NCBI GenBank assembly: GCA_017437965.1
Contig: JAFRWN010000040.1
Span: forward strand, 1-64,000
DNA from: Lachnospiraceae bacterium
Lineage (GTDB): Bacteria > Bacillota > Clostridia > Lachnospirales > Lachnospiraceae
Direction of reading: 5' to 3'
DNA: 64,000 nucleotides
Shown: piece after piece, positions 44,392-54,036 of the stretch
Layout: the number at the start of each line of letters is the position of its first letter
Position numbering within the stretch: position 1 is the first letter of the stretch
The notes under the pieces: model-generated
Databases searched by the model: none
The model's input: the letters and a program-made list of their open reading frames with translations, nothing else
Told to the model about the DNA's origin: nothing
Program-made: the position numbers and the translations under genes

Positions 44392-46800
44392 ATGTCTAAA
44401 CAATGTACAAAATGCAAAAAGACTTTTGACGATTCTGTTATGGTCTGTCCTGATTGCAAGATGGGGCTTATAACAATCGCCGGTGCTCCTGAGCCTGCAA
44501 AAGAAGAACCCGCTCCTGCCGAAAACGTTAACAAGACTATTTCCTTGTTTTCTGTTACCAGTGAAGAATCAGCAGAACGAGTTGTTGAATATCTTAATGC
44601 TCAGGGTATACCGTCAAGCTATAACATGAATCTTCGTGAAAGGAACTACAAGATCAATGTTGCTCCTGAAAAGTCAAAGGAAGCTTTGAAGGCTTATACT
44701 GCGTTCTATGCAATTGAAGCAAAACGTCTGAAAGCTGAAGAGGACAAACGTCGTGCTGAAGAAGAGGCAAAGAAACGTGCCGAGGAAGAAGCAAGACGTA
44801 AAGCTGAGGAAGAAGCAAGACGTAAGGCTGAGGCTGAAGAACGTCGTAAGCAGGAAGAAGAAGAAAAACGCAGACGTCTTGAAGAAGAAAGAAAGCGTAT
44901 ACAGGCTGAAGAAATCAAACGTGCCGAAGCCGAGGCTGAAAGAGTTAAAAATGAAGCTCAGAGAGCCCGTGAAGAAGCTGAGGCAAAGGTTCGTGAGGCC
45001 GAAGAATATAAAAAGCGTATTCAGGAAGAAGCAAAGCTTAAAGCTGAACAGGCCAAGGCTGCTGCTCAGGCAAAAATTGATGCCCTGAAGGCACAGGCTG
45101 AGGAAGCAAGGCTTCGTGCTGAAGAAGCTAAGCGTGCTGCAGAGGAAGAACTTAAAGCCCGCGCCGAAGAAGAAAGAAGGCGTGCTGCAGAAGAAGCTCT
45201 TCGTCGTAAAGAGGAAGAAGAAAAGCGTAAGAAAGAAGAAAGTGAACAGCGTGTAAACCGTTTCACCGATCTTTTCAAGCAGAGTGATTCAGAAAAGAAG
45301 CCCGCAAGGACATCTAAGGGCTTTAGTTTTGATGAGCTCGGAAAGTCCGATGATTCCCGTTTCGGTTATATTCCGAGAGTTGACGGTGAGGCTGTTTCTT
45401 CTGATTTCAATATTCCTGAAACCAATAATTTCTTTGATGATATCGAGCCTGAAGAAGGCCCTATCTTCGTAGAAACGGAACCTGTTGAAGAATATAATAT
45501 CGGTGATACCATTGTTGTAGATGCAGTTGAGGTTGAACCCGGTTCCGAAGAAGATAATGAAGAAGCAAAGTCATTTGAAAGTGGCGATGAATATTCAAGC
45601 TTCTTCTCTTCTATCAAGCAGGAAAAATTCAATTCGATTTTTGGAAATCAAAAAGAAGAGCCTACAGAAAAACAGGAAGAGGAAGATTCCGGTATACCTT
45701 TTTTCTTAGAAAATGAGTCTGCTGCGTCTTCAGGTGAATCCACATTCTCATCTTCCATTCCTGCTCCCGAAGATATTGTTGTTCCTCCTGTAGAGGAAAA
45801 GAGACCCGAGAGTATTTTTGACAGCTTTATTCACAAGGAACCTGAATTCAGCCTTGATGATGACAGCCGTTATACAACAGAACCTATTGTTGAAGATATT
45901 TTTGCTGATAATCCTTTCTCATCAAAGGACAGCACAAAGACTACTGCTTCAGACAACAAAGTTTTTGAAGAAGTAATCAATAATGATCTTAAGAAATCCG
46001 GCGCTGATAAATTCAAAGCAGCATTTGATTCCGGAAAATCCAAATTTGGTGACACCGATAATCTTGATGATATCGACAATGGTATGTACAGAGGATTCGT
46101 TCCCGACTACCATGAAGATACCACAGATGATGAGGATACCAGGATTGCCCAGAGCATGGGCTTTGATCCCGAAGCTTACAAGAAGCTTAAAGCTAAAACC
46201 GAAAAACGTGCTATGGAAAGGAAAAATAATCCTAAGGCCAACAAGCCCAAGAAGGAAAAGAATCCTGATTTCGTAGTTGTTGATGAGGAAGAAGAAGTTA
46301 AGCTTGATTATACCGGTTTTGTTCCTGATTATTCAAATAAGAAGGATGACATGTCCTTCTACACTTCAAGAACAGAAATCGATTATTCAAAATATCGTAA
46401 AGGTGGTGCACAGGGCAGTTCTGATGATTCAAGCAACTCTCTCGCTTCCCTTACCGGTACTTTGAGATCAACCAATTCCTATGAACTTAACAAACTCTTC
46501 TCGGCTGAAGCTGTTAAGGGTTCGGCTCAGCCCAAGGATTTCACGGCTCTTAAGTCCACCAACTTCGTACTTGCACTTACAGGCGGACAGCTTAACTCAC
46601 TGTTCACCTCATGGCTGATTACAAACTGCACAAAGACAACTGCAAAACAGTTTGAAAAAGCCACAGCAACCAACGAAGAAAACTATGATCTTAAGATTGA
46701 AGGTATCAAGTCCCTTCTCCGTTCAAACTTCGGTAAGCTTGATGAATATGCACTTGATATAATCGTCAAGAGATTCTATAACAAGTACATCGATGAGTAA
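44392..46800 (+). CDS. Zinc-ribbon, DUF2007-like, long charged-helix protein of unknown function
   Basis: An 802-residue soluble protein. Residues 5-25 form a four-Cys zinc ribbon (CTKC ... CPDC). Residues about 48-108 resemble DUF2007 (SLFSVTSEESAERVVEYLN). Residues about 110-290 are a continuous Ala/Glu/Arg/Lys-rich helix, probably a coiled coil or single alpha-helix rod. An acidic, low-complexity region spans about 300-680 and holds two copies of a GFVPDY motif. The last 110 residues look folded and end in LDEYALDIIVKRFYN, matching the tail of the 37595-38563 protein. ATG 44392 is chosen for its GGAGGAG. Function unknown; a scaffold role is inference. Confidence 0.7.
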   Translation: MSKQCTKCKKTFDDSVMVCPDCKMGLITIAGAPEPAKEEPAPAENVNKTISLFSVTSEESAERVVEYLNAQGIPSSYNMNLRERNYKINVAPEKSKEALKAYTAFYAIEAKRLKAEEDKRRAEEEAKKRAEEEARRKAEEEARRKAEAEERRKQEEEEKRRRLEEERKRIQAEEIKRAEAEAERVKNEAQRAREEAEAKVREAEEYKKRIQEEAKLKAEQAKAAAQAKIDALKAQAEEARLRAEEAKRAAEEELKARAEEERRRAAEEALRRKEEEEKRKKEESEQRVNRFTDLFKQSDSEKKPARTSKGFSFDELGKSDDSRFGYIPRVDGEAVSSDFNIPETNNFFDDIEPEEGPIFVETEPVEEYNIGDTIVVDAVEVEPGSEEDNEEAKSFESGDEYSSFFSSIKQEKFNSIFGNQKEEPTEKQEEEDSGIPFFLENESAASSGESTFSSSIPAPEDIVVPPVEEKRPESIFDSFIHKEPEFSLDDDSRYTTEPIVEDIFADNPFSSKDSTKTTASDNKVFEEVINNDLKKSGADKFKAAFDSGKSKFGDTDNLDDIDNGMYRGFVPDYHEDTTDDEDTRIAQSMGFDPEAYKKLKAKTEKRAMERKNNPKANKPKKEKNPDFVVVDEEEEVKLDYTGFVPDYSNKKDDMSFYTSRTEIDYSKYRKGGAQGSSDDSSNSLASLTGTLRSTNSYELNKLFSAEAVKGSAQPKDFTALKSTNFVLALTGGQLNSLFTSWLITNCTKTTAKQFEKATATNEENYDLKIEGIKSLLRSNFGKLDEYALDIIVKRFYNKYIDE

Positions 46801-46830
46801 TTTGTACATTTGTAAAGACTATAAATAGTA

Positions 46831-46867
46831 AAAGGCAGGAACTTCAAGGTTCCTGCCTTTGTTTTTT
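46831..46867. terminator. Strong terminator between coiled-coil gene and scpB
   Basis: AAAGGCAGGAAC (46831-46842) pairs perfectly with GTTCCTGCCTTT (46849-46860), followed by a T-rich run on the plus strand. A-richness on the other side allows some bidirectional use for the convergent scpB. Confidence 0.9.
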
Positions 46868-46885
46868 ATCTATAAATTATTAAGC

Positions 46886-47455
46886 TTATAAATTGTTCAG
46901 CTCGACCACATTGGTCTCATCCATTGCTTCTTTAGTAAATTCCTCAATCTTCTCGGGACTAATCACCGGAAGCTCATCTGTATCAGTTACACCAAATACC
47001 CTTAAGAAATCCTCTGTGGTTCCGAAAAGTATCGGTCTTCCGGGTACATCCTTTCTGCCAAGTTCCTGGATCAGATTATATTCCAGAAGCTTGTTTACAG
47101 CAAAATCACTCTTTACACCTCGGATGGACTCAATATCCTGTCTGGTAACAGGCTGTTTATATGCAATTATAGAAAGAGTCTCGAGCATTACATCCGTAAG
47201 ATTATGCTTCTTGGGCACATGACAAAGCTTTATCAGGCTGTCATAGTACTCAGGCGCCGAACACATCTGATAGCTGTCTTCGAGTCTGATTATATTGATG
47301 CCTCTTCCGGCATTCTTATATTCTTCAGCAAGTTCATTAAAAGTATTTATCACTAGCTTTTCATCAAGTTCAAGAGCCTGTGCTACTCTTTTTACTTCCA
47401 CTGCTTCACCGCTGGCAAAAAGTATTGCCTCAAGTGATGCCTTTAAATTCTCCAT
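46886..47455 (-). CDS. scpB: Segregation and condensation protein B
   Basis: A 189-residue ScpB, the winged-helix subunit of the SMC-ScpAB condensin. Family motifs are EAILFASGEAV at the N-terminus, LSIIAYKQPVTRQDIESIRGV in the middle and GRPILFGTTEDFLRVFG near the C-terminus. It follows scpA by 43 bp. Confidence 0.96.
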   Translation of the reverse strand: MENLKASLEAILFASGEAVEVKRVAQALELDEKLVINTFNELAEEYKNAGRGINIIRLEDSYQMCSAPEYYDSLIKLCHVPKKHNLTDVMLETLSIIAYKQPVTRQDIESIRGVKSDFAVNKLLEYNLIQELGRKDVPGRPILFGTTEDFLRVFGVTDTDELPVISPEKIEEFTKEAMDETNVVELNNL

Positions 47456-47498
47456 ATCATAAACCTTTCGATTTTTTATCTATTAATACCAGCACTGC

Positions 47499-48281
47499 TT
47501 AAATCGAGTACTGTTCAACAGGCACAACATCCTCGGCAAGAAACTGTACTTCAATATCTCCGTAAGTGTCTTCCTGAGTGACAAGGACTCTGCCCATTTT
47601 AATAAGCTCCAGAATACCTAAAAAGGTGACGATTACCTCAACCTTACTTGCCCTGTTGTTTATAAGGCGGTAAAAGCTGCACTTTTTATGCTTTATGCCA
47701 TATTCCTGTATTCTTCTGACTTTATCGTTAAAATTGACTTCCTCTTTGCTTATTTTACCGAACTGGCTTCTGATTGGATCAAGCTTGTTCGCATTACGCT
47801 TCATTATTTCATTGAAGAGGCGGTTAAGAAGCTCAAGCGTCGTATCTCCGATAACATCCTCAGGTTTAACCTCTTCCTTATAGGCAAGAACTTCTTTAGG
47901 ATAATTCTCGGCTCTGTAAAGCTTCTTAGAAGCCTCCATTGACATATCCTTCAGTTCATAGGAAGCATATTTGTACATCTTATATTCAATAAGCCTCTGA
48001 GTAAGCTCGAGTCTTGGATCTTCCTCAATCTCCTCTTCCTCTTCATCTTTTGGAAGAAGCATAGCCGACTTGATCCTGAGGAGTGTAGCCGCCATTACCA
48101 GAAAGTCGGTCATTATATCAAGCTGTTCCTCCTGCATAGCCTGCTCGATATATTCAATATACTGATCGGTGATCAGGGCTATCGGAATATCATAGATGTC
48201 TACTTTGTTTTTTTCTATGAGATGCAAAAGAAGGTCGAGCGGACCCTCAAAAGCATCCAGTTTTACAGGAATCGAGTTCAA
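47499..48281 (-). CDS. scpA: Segregation and condensation protein A
   Basis: A 260-residue kleisin of the SMC complex. The N-terminal motif VKLDAFEGPLDLLLHLIEKN and the middle DFLVMAATLLRIKSAMLLP are diagnostic; the C-terminal winged helix ends the protein. Its start overlaps the upstream metallophosphoesterase stop by 4 bp. Confidence 0.96.
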   Translation of the reverse strand: MNSIPVKLDAFEGPLDLLLHLIEKNKVDIYDIPIALITDQYIEYIEQAMQEEQLDIMTDFLVMAATLLRIKSAMLLPKDEEEEEIEEDPRLELTQRLIEYKMYKYASYELKDMSMEASKKLYRAENYPKEVLAYKEEVKPEDVIGDTTLELLNRLFNEIMKRNANKLDPIRSQFGKISKEEVNFNDKVRRIQEYGIKHKKCSFYRLINNRASKVEVIVTFLGILELIKMGRVLVTQEDTYGDIEVQFLAEDVVPVEQYSI

Positions 48282-49135
48282 CTGTCTCTCCTTTTTATTG
48301 TTATGAACGCAAGCTCAGGGCGGTTGAAAAGCCTTAAAGGTATCGTGTGTACGCCAAGTCCTCTTGAAACATACATATGACAACTGCCCTCTTTGTACAA
48401 TCCCGCACTGTATCTTCTGCCGAAAAATGTCTGAGGTGACATGATTCCGCCGATAAACGGAAGTCTCACTATTCCTCCGTGTAAATGTCCTGACAGCACA
48501 AGATCTGCATTATAGTCCGCATATTCGCGTAAATATACCGGATTATGCGCAAGCATTATATTATATTTATCTTTTCTTATCAGATTTCCGTGCTTTTTGT
48601 TCAGCTCTGCCGAAAGTTCATCCTTACTTAATTTATATATGCCCCTGAACTTTCCGTACTGTTTCATTTTGTTCGTATATCCGATAAAATTGATGGTTTC
48701 AGTTTCGTAATTTTCATCATCAAGAATAACCGCACCATAAGCTTTTAATTCTTTTATGAATTGTTTGTAAGCATCAGGATGTACCTGAGACATGATCAGT
48801 TCATGATTACCATTTACATAAACAACCGGAATGCCCAGATTTTTTATATTTTTAACAAGCTTTATGCCTGTATCGGTATGATTGGCATATGAATTTGTCA
48901 GATCCCCGCAGATTGTGACATAATCCGGCTTTCTTTCCTTTATTGCACGAAGAAGAACAATATTATCCTTACCATACTCAAAATCATGAAGATCGCTGAT
49001 AAGGCAGATAGTTGTATTTTTTTTTATGTCGGCATTAATCAGAGTATCGCTGATATCAAGCCATTTTCTGTATGATATACCGATACCCACAGCAGAAATT
49101 GCGGAAATTGTTAACAGTCTGTTGATTATTTTCAT
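48278..49135 (-). CDS. Metallophosphoesterase (YkuE-like)
   Basis: A 285-residue calcineurin-like phosphoesterase with an N-terminal hydrophobic segment (about residues 5-20) that may anchor it. Metal-binding motifs are visible in order: LISDLHDFEYG (DxH), CGDLTNS (GDxxxx), GNHELI (GNHE) and SGHLHGG (GHxH). Related proteins such as YkuE act on lipid-linked UDP-sugars or membrane phosphates; the substrate here is unknown. It follows the deoA-type gene by one base. Confidence 0.9.
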   Translation of the reverse strand: MKIINRLLTISAISAVGIGISYRKWLDISDTLINADIKKNTTICLISDLHDFEYGKDNIVLLRAIKERKPDYVTICGDLTNSYANHTDTGIKLVKNIKNLGIPVVYVNGNHELIMSQVHPDAYKQFIKELKAYGAVILDDENYETETINFIGYTNKMKQYGKFRGIYKLSKDELSAELNKKHGNLIRKDKYNIMLAHNPVYLREYADYNADLVLSGHLHGGIVRLPFIGGIMSPQTFFGRRYSAGLYKEGSCHMYVSRGLGVHTIPLRLFNRPELAFITIKRRDS

Positions 49136-49136
49136 A

Positions 49137-50462
49137 TCAGCTCATTATACCGTCTTTATCAAGATATGCATAGGCATGCCTGAAATTATTTCTTATCGGT
49201 TTATCAACTATCATATAGGAATCAAAAAGCATTTCGGCCGCCTTATCAATATTGGATTCCGGCATATAGTAAACATCGACCATGGTCTCGCCTTTTTTAA
49301 CATAATCACCCTTCTTCTTATGAAGATATACACCTACGTAAGGGTTTATACTGTCACCGATATTTTTTCTGCCTCCGCCGAGTTCGACTATCGACATACC
49401 GATCATCTCGGTGTCCATTTCAAAAACATAACCGTCAAGCTCAGACTTGATCTCAAGCTTTTTACACTTCTTTACGTTGTGTTCAAGGCTGTCCATGTTC
49501 TTAAGATTTCCACCCTGTGCTTTTATGAACCGTTTGAATATCTCAAGTGCCTTGCCCGATTCAAGAGTTTCCGAAGCAACCTTCTTTCCTTCTGAAAAGT
49601 CCTGTACTTTACCGGCACCAAGAAGTATCATTGCGGAAAGATCGATACAAGCATCAGTCAGATCATTAGCACCTTCGTTTTTAAGAACCTTAAGTGCTTC
49701 ATATATTTCAAGTGCATTTCCTGCGAAATTGCCGAGAGGCTGGTTCATGTCGGAAATAATCGCATATACTCTTCTTCCGGCTGATTCCCCGATCTTTATC
49801 ATCTCTTTCGCAAGTTTCTCGGCATCTTCATATCTTTTCATGAATGCGCCGTTACCGCACTTTACATCGAGAACAATTACTTTCGAACCTGCAGCCAGCT
49901 TTTTGCTCATGATACTTGATGCAATAAGCGGAATACTGTCTACGGTTGCCGTAACGTCTCTCAGTGCATATATTTTTTTGTCAGCGGGAGCAAGGCTCTG
50001 GGACTGGGAAACAATGGCCATTCCGATCTTATTTACATTGTTAATGAAATCTTCCTCGGGAATTTCGGTTTTGAAGCCCGGAATCGATTCAAGCTTGTCA
50101 ATCGTACCGCCGGTATGTCCAAGACCTCTGCCACTCATTTTTGCAAATGCAATGTCATTAGCGGCAACAATGGGACCAACAACAAAGGAAGTCTTGTCAC
50201 CTACGCCACCTGTTGAATGCTTGTCTGCGGTTATCCTTTTAATGCCCGACAGATCAAGCGTATCACCGCTTTCAGTCATTGCTTTGGTAAGCTCAAAGGT
50301 TTCCCTCTCATTCATGCCTTTAAGCACTATTGCCATCAGAAGCGCGCTCATCTGATAGTCGGGTATCGATCCTTCAGTAAATCCCTTTACCACGTAATCG
50401 ATATCCTCATTTGTCAGCCTTCTGCCACGTTTCTTTTTCGTGATAATTTCATACATCCCCAT
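49137..50462 (-). CDS. Pyrimidine-nucleoside (thymidine) phosphorylase
   Basis: A 441-residue nucleoside phosphorylase for thymidine, deoxyuridine or uridine salvage. The signature SGRGLGHTGGTIDKLES is intact near residue 110, and KHSTGGVGDKTS binds phosphate near 82. The C-terminal alpha/beta domain is complete. An NUDIX gene precedes it by 21 bp. Firmicutes enzymes of this type are usually Pdp and accept both uridine and thymidine. Confidence 0.95.
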   Translation of the reverse strand: MGMYEIITKKKRGRRLTNEDIDYVVKGFTEGSIPDYQMSALLMAIVLKGMNERETFELTKAMTESGDTLDLSGIKRITADKHSTGGVGDKTSFVVGPIVAANDIAFAKMSGRGLGHTGGTIDKLESIPGFKTEIPEEDFINNVNKIGMAIVSQSQSLAPADKKIYALRDVTATVDSIPLIASSIMSKKLAAGSKVIVLDVKCGNGAFMKRYEDAEKLAKEMIKIGESAGRRVYAIISDMNQPLGNFAGNALEIYEALKVLKNEGANDLTDACIDLSAMILLGAGKVQDFSEGKKVASETLESGKALEIFKRFIKAQGGNLKNMDSLEHNVKKCKKLEIKSELDGYVFEMDTEMIGMSIVELGGGRKNIGDSINPYVGVYLHKKKGDYVKKGETMVDVYYMPESNIDKAAEMLFDSYMIVDKPIRNNFRHAYAYLDKDGIMS

Positions 50463-50483
50463 AGTTTTTACCCCAATAATATT

Positions 50484-51017
50484 TTACAGATTCTTTTTAG
50501 CCTTATACGAAAGAATTCCGCATATGGTTTTGGAATCCTGCAGTTTACCTTCAAATATCATGTTAACAAGCTCATCAAGGCTATGCTTTTCTACATTCAA
50601 AAACTCATCTTCATCCAGATGCTGATGTGTAGGAATAAGATCTGTCGCAAGATAAATCGGAATTCTTTCATCCATCAGAGCCACAGTGGTAAAAATATCG
50701 CACAAAAGCTCATGATGACCTGCCTTATAGCCCGTTTCCTCCTCAAGCTCTCGAAGTGCACAGGTTTCAAAATCCTCGTCAGGATTTTTCCCTCCGGCCG
50801 GAAGCTCAATGGTATAACGACCGAGTGCATTTCTATACTGGCGTACCATAATGATGTTTCCGTCCTTATCAACGGGAACAACTGCAGCTGCGCCGGGATG
50901 ATGGAGAAAATCCCAGTCATGTACCGAGCCGTCATCAAGCTGCATTTTATCTTTGTACAGTTCGACTATTGCACCCTTGTGCATCAGTTCTCTTCCTATA
51001 CGTTTATATCCGCTCAT
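50484..51017 (-). CDS. NUDIX hydrolase, ADP-ribose pyrophosphatase type
   Basis: A 177-residue NUDIX protein. The Nudix box is complete: GGKNPDEDFETCALRELEEE, followed by TG. The N-terminal strand pattern and HPGAAAVVPV match ADP-ribose pyrophosphatases. It lies between the aminotransferase and the phosphorylase genes, 25 and 21 bp away, so nucleotide salvage or repair is plausible. Confidence 0.92.
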   Translation of the reverse strand: MSGYKRIGRELMHKGAIVELYKDKMQLDDGSVHDWDFLHHPGAAAVVPVDKDGNIIMVRQYRNALGRYTIELPAGGKNPDEDFETCALRELEEETGYKAGHHELLCDIFTTVALMDERIPIYLATDLIPTHQHLDEDEFLNVEKHSLDELVNMIFEGKLQDSKTICGILSYKAKKNL

Positions 51018-51042
51018 AGATTTACTCCTGAAACAATAACTG

Positions 51043-52242
51043 CTATTTAAGATTTGAAAGGCACTCTTCTATTCTGTCAAGACCTTTGTTGATCTGCTCA
51101 AGGCTTGTTGCATATGAAAGTCTGATATGGTCAGCAAAACCAAAGTCTGCACAAGGGATCACAGCAACAAGATATTCCTCAATAAGAATCTTTGCAAAAT
51201 CAGATATATCATTGATAACAGTTCCCTTATGGTTCTTTCCGATTACCTCATGGCAGTCGATAAAAGCATAGAATGCACCCTGAGGCTTAAGCATTGAAAG
51301 ATAAGGCATTTTGCTTACTCTGTCATACATTACAAGCCTTCTCTTGTCAAACTGCTGTCTCATCAGCTCAACTGACTCCTGAGGACCATTGAGGGCTTCT
51401 ACAGAAGCGTGCTGGGCAATTGTGTTGGGATTTGAGGTCTGATGTGACTGAACCGAAGACATTGCCTTTGCTACATCCTTGGGCGCGCCACAATAACCGA
51501 TTCTCCAGCCTGTCATCGAATAACCCTTTGCCATACCGTTACAGGTTATTGTATGCTTGTAGATTTCATCATTGAGTGAAGCAATGCTTATAGCTTTATT
51601 GTCATCATATACGAGGTTCTCGTAGATTTCATCGGAAATAACATAAATATCCTTGCGTACGATAACTTCGGCAATTGCTTCAAGTTCTTCCTTTGTATAA
51701 ACCATACCGGTAGGATTGCTCGGGCTTGTAAGAACGAAAGCCTTTGTCTTATCGGTACATGCATCCTCAAGCTGCTTTGCAGTGATCTTATACTGCTGTG
51801 ATGCGTCACATCTTACGAAAACCGGAACACCATCCGCAAGCTTTACCATCTCGGGATAGCTGAGCCAGTAAGGAGCAGGAATGATGACCTCATCTCCGGG
51901 ATTTAAAATGGCCTGAAAAGCATTCATAAGAGTATGCTTTCCTCCGTTACTGATAACAACCTGTGAAGGCTCGTATTTAAGATGGTTGAATCTTTCGAAT
52001 TTGTCGCATACGGCCTGTTTGAGTGCAGGCATACCTGAAGCGGCTGTATATTTGGTATAGTTGTTGTTTATGGCATTGTGTGCCGCATCTTTAATGTTTT
52101 CGGGAGTCATGAAATCCGGCTCGCCTGCTCCGAAGCTTACAACGTCAAGACCCTGTGCCTTGAGTTCATTTGCTTTTGCTGAAATTGCAAGTGTTGATGA
52201 AGGTTTAACCTTTGTTGCTTTGACTGACAATGTAAGTGACAT
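51043..52242 (-). CDS. Class I pyridoxal-phosphate aminotransferase (aspartate type)
   Basis: A 399-residue aminotransferase of the fold-type I, AspB-like group. The PLP lysine lies in GMAKGYSMTGWRIGY, and SNPTGMVY carries the Asn that contacts the pyridoxal ring region. The start is set at ATG 52242 with AGGAGG nearby; an upstream frame extension has no ribosome site. Most likely aspartate:2-oxoglutarate transamination, but other amino acids are possible. Confidence 0.92.
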   Translation of the reverse strand: MSLTLSVKATKVKPSSTLAISAKANELKAQGLDVVSFGAGEPDFMTPENIKDAAHNAINNNYTKYTAASGMPALKQAVCDKFERFNHLKYEPSQVVISNGGKHTLMNAFQAILNPGDEVIIPAPYWLSYPEMVKLADGVPVFVRCDASQQYKITAKQLEDACTDKTKAFVLTSPSNPTGMVYTKEELEAIAEVIVRKDIYVISDEIYENLVYDDNKAISIASLNDEIYKHTITCNGMAKGYSMTGWRIGYCGAPKDVAKAMSSVQSHQTSNPNTIAQHASVEALNGPQESVELMRQQFDKRRLVMYDRVSKMPYLSMLKPQGAFYAFIDCHEVIGKNHKGTVINDISDFAKILIEEYLVAVIPCADFGFADHIRLSYATSLEQINKGLDRIEECLSNLK

Positions 52243-52295
52243 TTTATTTTCTCCTCCTGATGATACAAGTAGTATACAATAATACAATCCCTATT

Positions 52296-52324
52296 ATGAT
52301 ACCTTAAAACCGTAAAAAAAGCAA
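52296..52324 (-). promoter_or_regulatory. Promoter of the aminotransferase gene
   Basis: Minus-strand TTGCTT (52319-52324), 17 bp, TATCAT (52296-52301). Confidence 0.6.
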
Positions 52325-52348
52325 TATGCAAAATGACTATTATTAAGC

Positions 52349-52387
52349 AAAAATAAGGCTGCTTACTGTTAAAATAGTAAGCAGCCT
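52349..52387 (-). terminator. Terminator of the RNase Y gene
   Basis: On the minus strand AGGCTGCTTACT (52376-52387) pairs perfectly with AGTAAGCAGCCT (52356-52367), followed by TATTTTT. Confidence 0.9.
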
Positions 52388-52391
52388 CATC

Positions 52392-53942
52392 TTATTTGGC
52401 ATAATCGGTAACTCTGGATTCCCTGATCAGGCTGACCTTGATCTGGCCGGGATATTCAAGCTCTGATTCAATCTTCTTAGCAAGCTCTCTTCCCAAAAGT
52501 ACCATTTCATCGTCGTTAATCTGATCCGGAACTACCATAACGCGAACCTCACGGCCCGCCTGAATAGCAAAGGATTTTTCAACTCCGTTAAAGCTATTTG
52601 AAATATCTTCAAGCTGTTTTAATCTGTTAGTGTAATTTTCAAGTGTTTCGCGTCTTGCACCGGGGCGTGCAGCTGATATTGTATCGGCAGCCTGAACTAT
52701 GCAGGCAATGAGTGAACCGAATTCAACATCACCATGATGAGCCTCAACCGCATTGATAACGATATTGGATTCTTTGTATTTTCTACAAAGCTCTGCACCT
52801 ATCTGTACATGTGTACCTTCAACCTCATGGTCAACGGATTTTCCTATATCATGAAGAAGTCCGGCACGTTTTGCAAGTCTTACATCCTGGCCCATTTCTG
52901 CAGCCAGAAGTCCCGAAAGTATCGAAACCTCAATTGAATGCTTGAGAGCATTCTGACCGTAACTGAAACGGTATTTCATGCGTCCGAGAAGTTTTACAAG
53001 CTCGGGATGGAGACCATGCACTCCTGTCTTGATCACGGCAGCCTCTCCTTCTTCCCTTATGATATTTTCAACTTCTTTTCTGGCCTTATCAACCATTTCT
53101 TCAATTCTGGTAGGATGAATACGTCCGTCAATTATCAGTCTTTCAAGGGCAATTCTTGCAACTTCACGTCTTATCGGATCATGACATGAAAGGATAACTG
53201 CCTCGGGAGTATCGTCAATTATCAGATCAACACCGGTAAGGGTTTCAATCGTTCTGATATTTCTACCCTCTCGTCCGATGATTCTTCCCTTCATTTCGTC
53301 GTTGGGAAGCTGTACTACCGAAATTGTTGCCTCTGTTACACTGTCAGCGGCACATCTTTGTATCGCATTGACAACTATGTCTCTGGCCTTTTTATCGGCA
53401 TCTTCCCTTGCCTTGGTCTCAATGTCCTTGACAAGCACAGCCATCTCATGTGTACATTCTTCTTTAACAGATTGTAAAAGATATTCTTTTGCTTTTTCGG
53501 AGGTGAATCCGGAAATTCTCTCAAGCTCGGCAAGCTGTTTGTCAGCACTGTCCTTAGCCTGTTTACGAAGTGCATCCAGTTCCTGTTCCTTCTGGTTCAT
53601 TCGCTGTTCCTTCTTCTCGAGGGCTTCCGTCTTCCTGTCAATATTTTCTTCCTTAGATACCAATCTCTTTTCAGTGCGCTGAAGTTCAGCACGCTGTTCT
53701 TTTTTCTCGCGGTCAAAGTCATTTTTTGCTTTAAGAGCCTCTTCTTTAGCCTCAAGCAAAGCCTCACGTTTCATAGTCTCAGCTGATTTTTCAGCTTCTG
53801 CCTTGATTTCTTCAGCAAGCTTGTTGGCTTCACCTATCTTAGCTTCATATACCTTGATTCTATATGCAATGGCAGCTTTCCAGGTAATCAGAAAAACAAT
53901 TAAAGCGGTGACAAGAACTGCGATAAGGATTTTTATCCACAT
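52392..53942 (-). CDS. rny: Ribonuclease Y
   Basis: A 516-residue membrane-bound endoribonuclease that starts mRNA decay in Firmicutes. An N-terminal membrane helix ([17 protein letters not shown]) is followed by a long coiled coil to about residue 200, a KH domain ([21 protein letters not shown]) near 215, and an HD domain with the metal-binding [12 protein letters not shown] near 360. It has its own promoter and terminator, so it is a single-gene unit. Confidence 0.97.
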   Translation of the reverse strand: MWIKILIAVLVTALIVFLITWKAAIAYRIKVYEAKIGEANKLAEEIKAEAEKSAETMKREALLEAKEEALKAKNDFDREKKEQRAELQRTEKRLVSKEENIDRKTEALEKKEQRMNQKEQELDALRKQAKDSADKQLAELERISGFTSEKAKEYLLQSVKEECTHEMAVLVKDIETKAREDADKKARDIVVNAIQRCAADSVTEATISVVQLPNDEMKGRIIGREGRNIRTIETLTGVDLIIDDTPEAVILSCHDPIRREVARIALERLIIDGRIHPTRIEEMVDKARKEVENIIREEGEAAVIKTGVHGLHPELVKLLGRMKYRFSYGQNALKHSIEVSILSGLLAAEMGQDVRLAKRAGLLHDIGKSVDHEVEGTHVQIGAELCRKYKESNIVINAVEAHHGDVEFGSLIACIVQAADTISAARPGARRETLENYTNRLKQLEDISNSFNGVEKSFAIQAGREVRVMVVPDQINDDEMVLLGRELAKKIESELEYPGQIKVSLIRESRVTDYAK

Positions 53943-53998
53943 TTATAATGACACCTCCATATTTAATTGTCAAATATCAAAAAATAAACAACATTATT

Positions 53999-54027
53999 AT
54001 AATACAATACTATCAGTCAAATGTCAA
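53999..54027 (-). promoter_or_regulatory. Promoter of the RNase Y gene
   Basis: Minus-strand TTGACA (54022-54027), 17 bp, TATTAT (53999-54004): close to consensus. Confidence 0.8.
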
Positions 54028-54036
54028 GAACATAAA

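Noticed and set aside
49447-50355. Long Ser/Leu-rich open frame antisense to the nucleoside phosphorylase gene
   Set aside because: Same reasons: full overlap with a conserved enzyme gene, and low-complexity composition.
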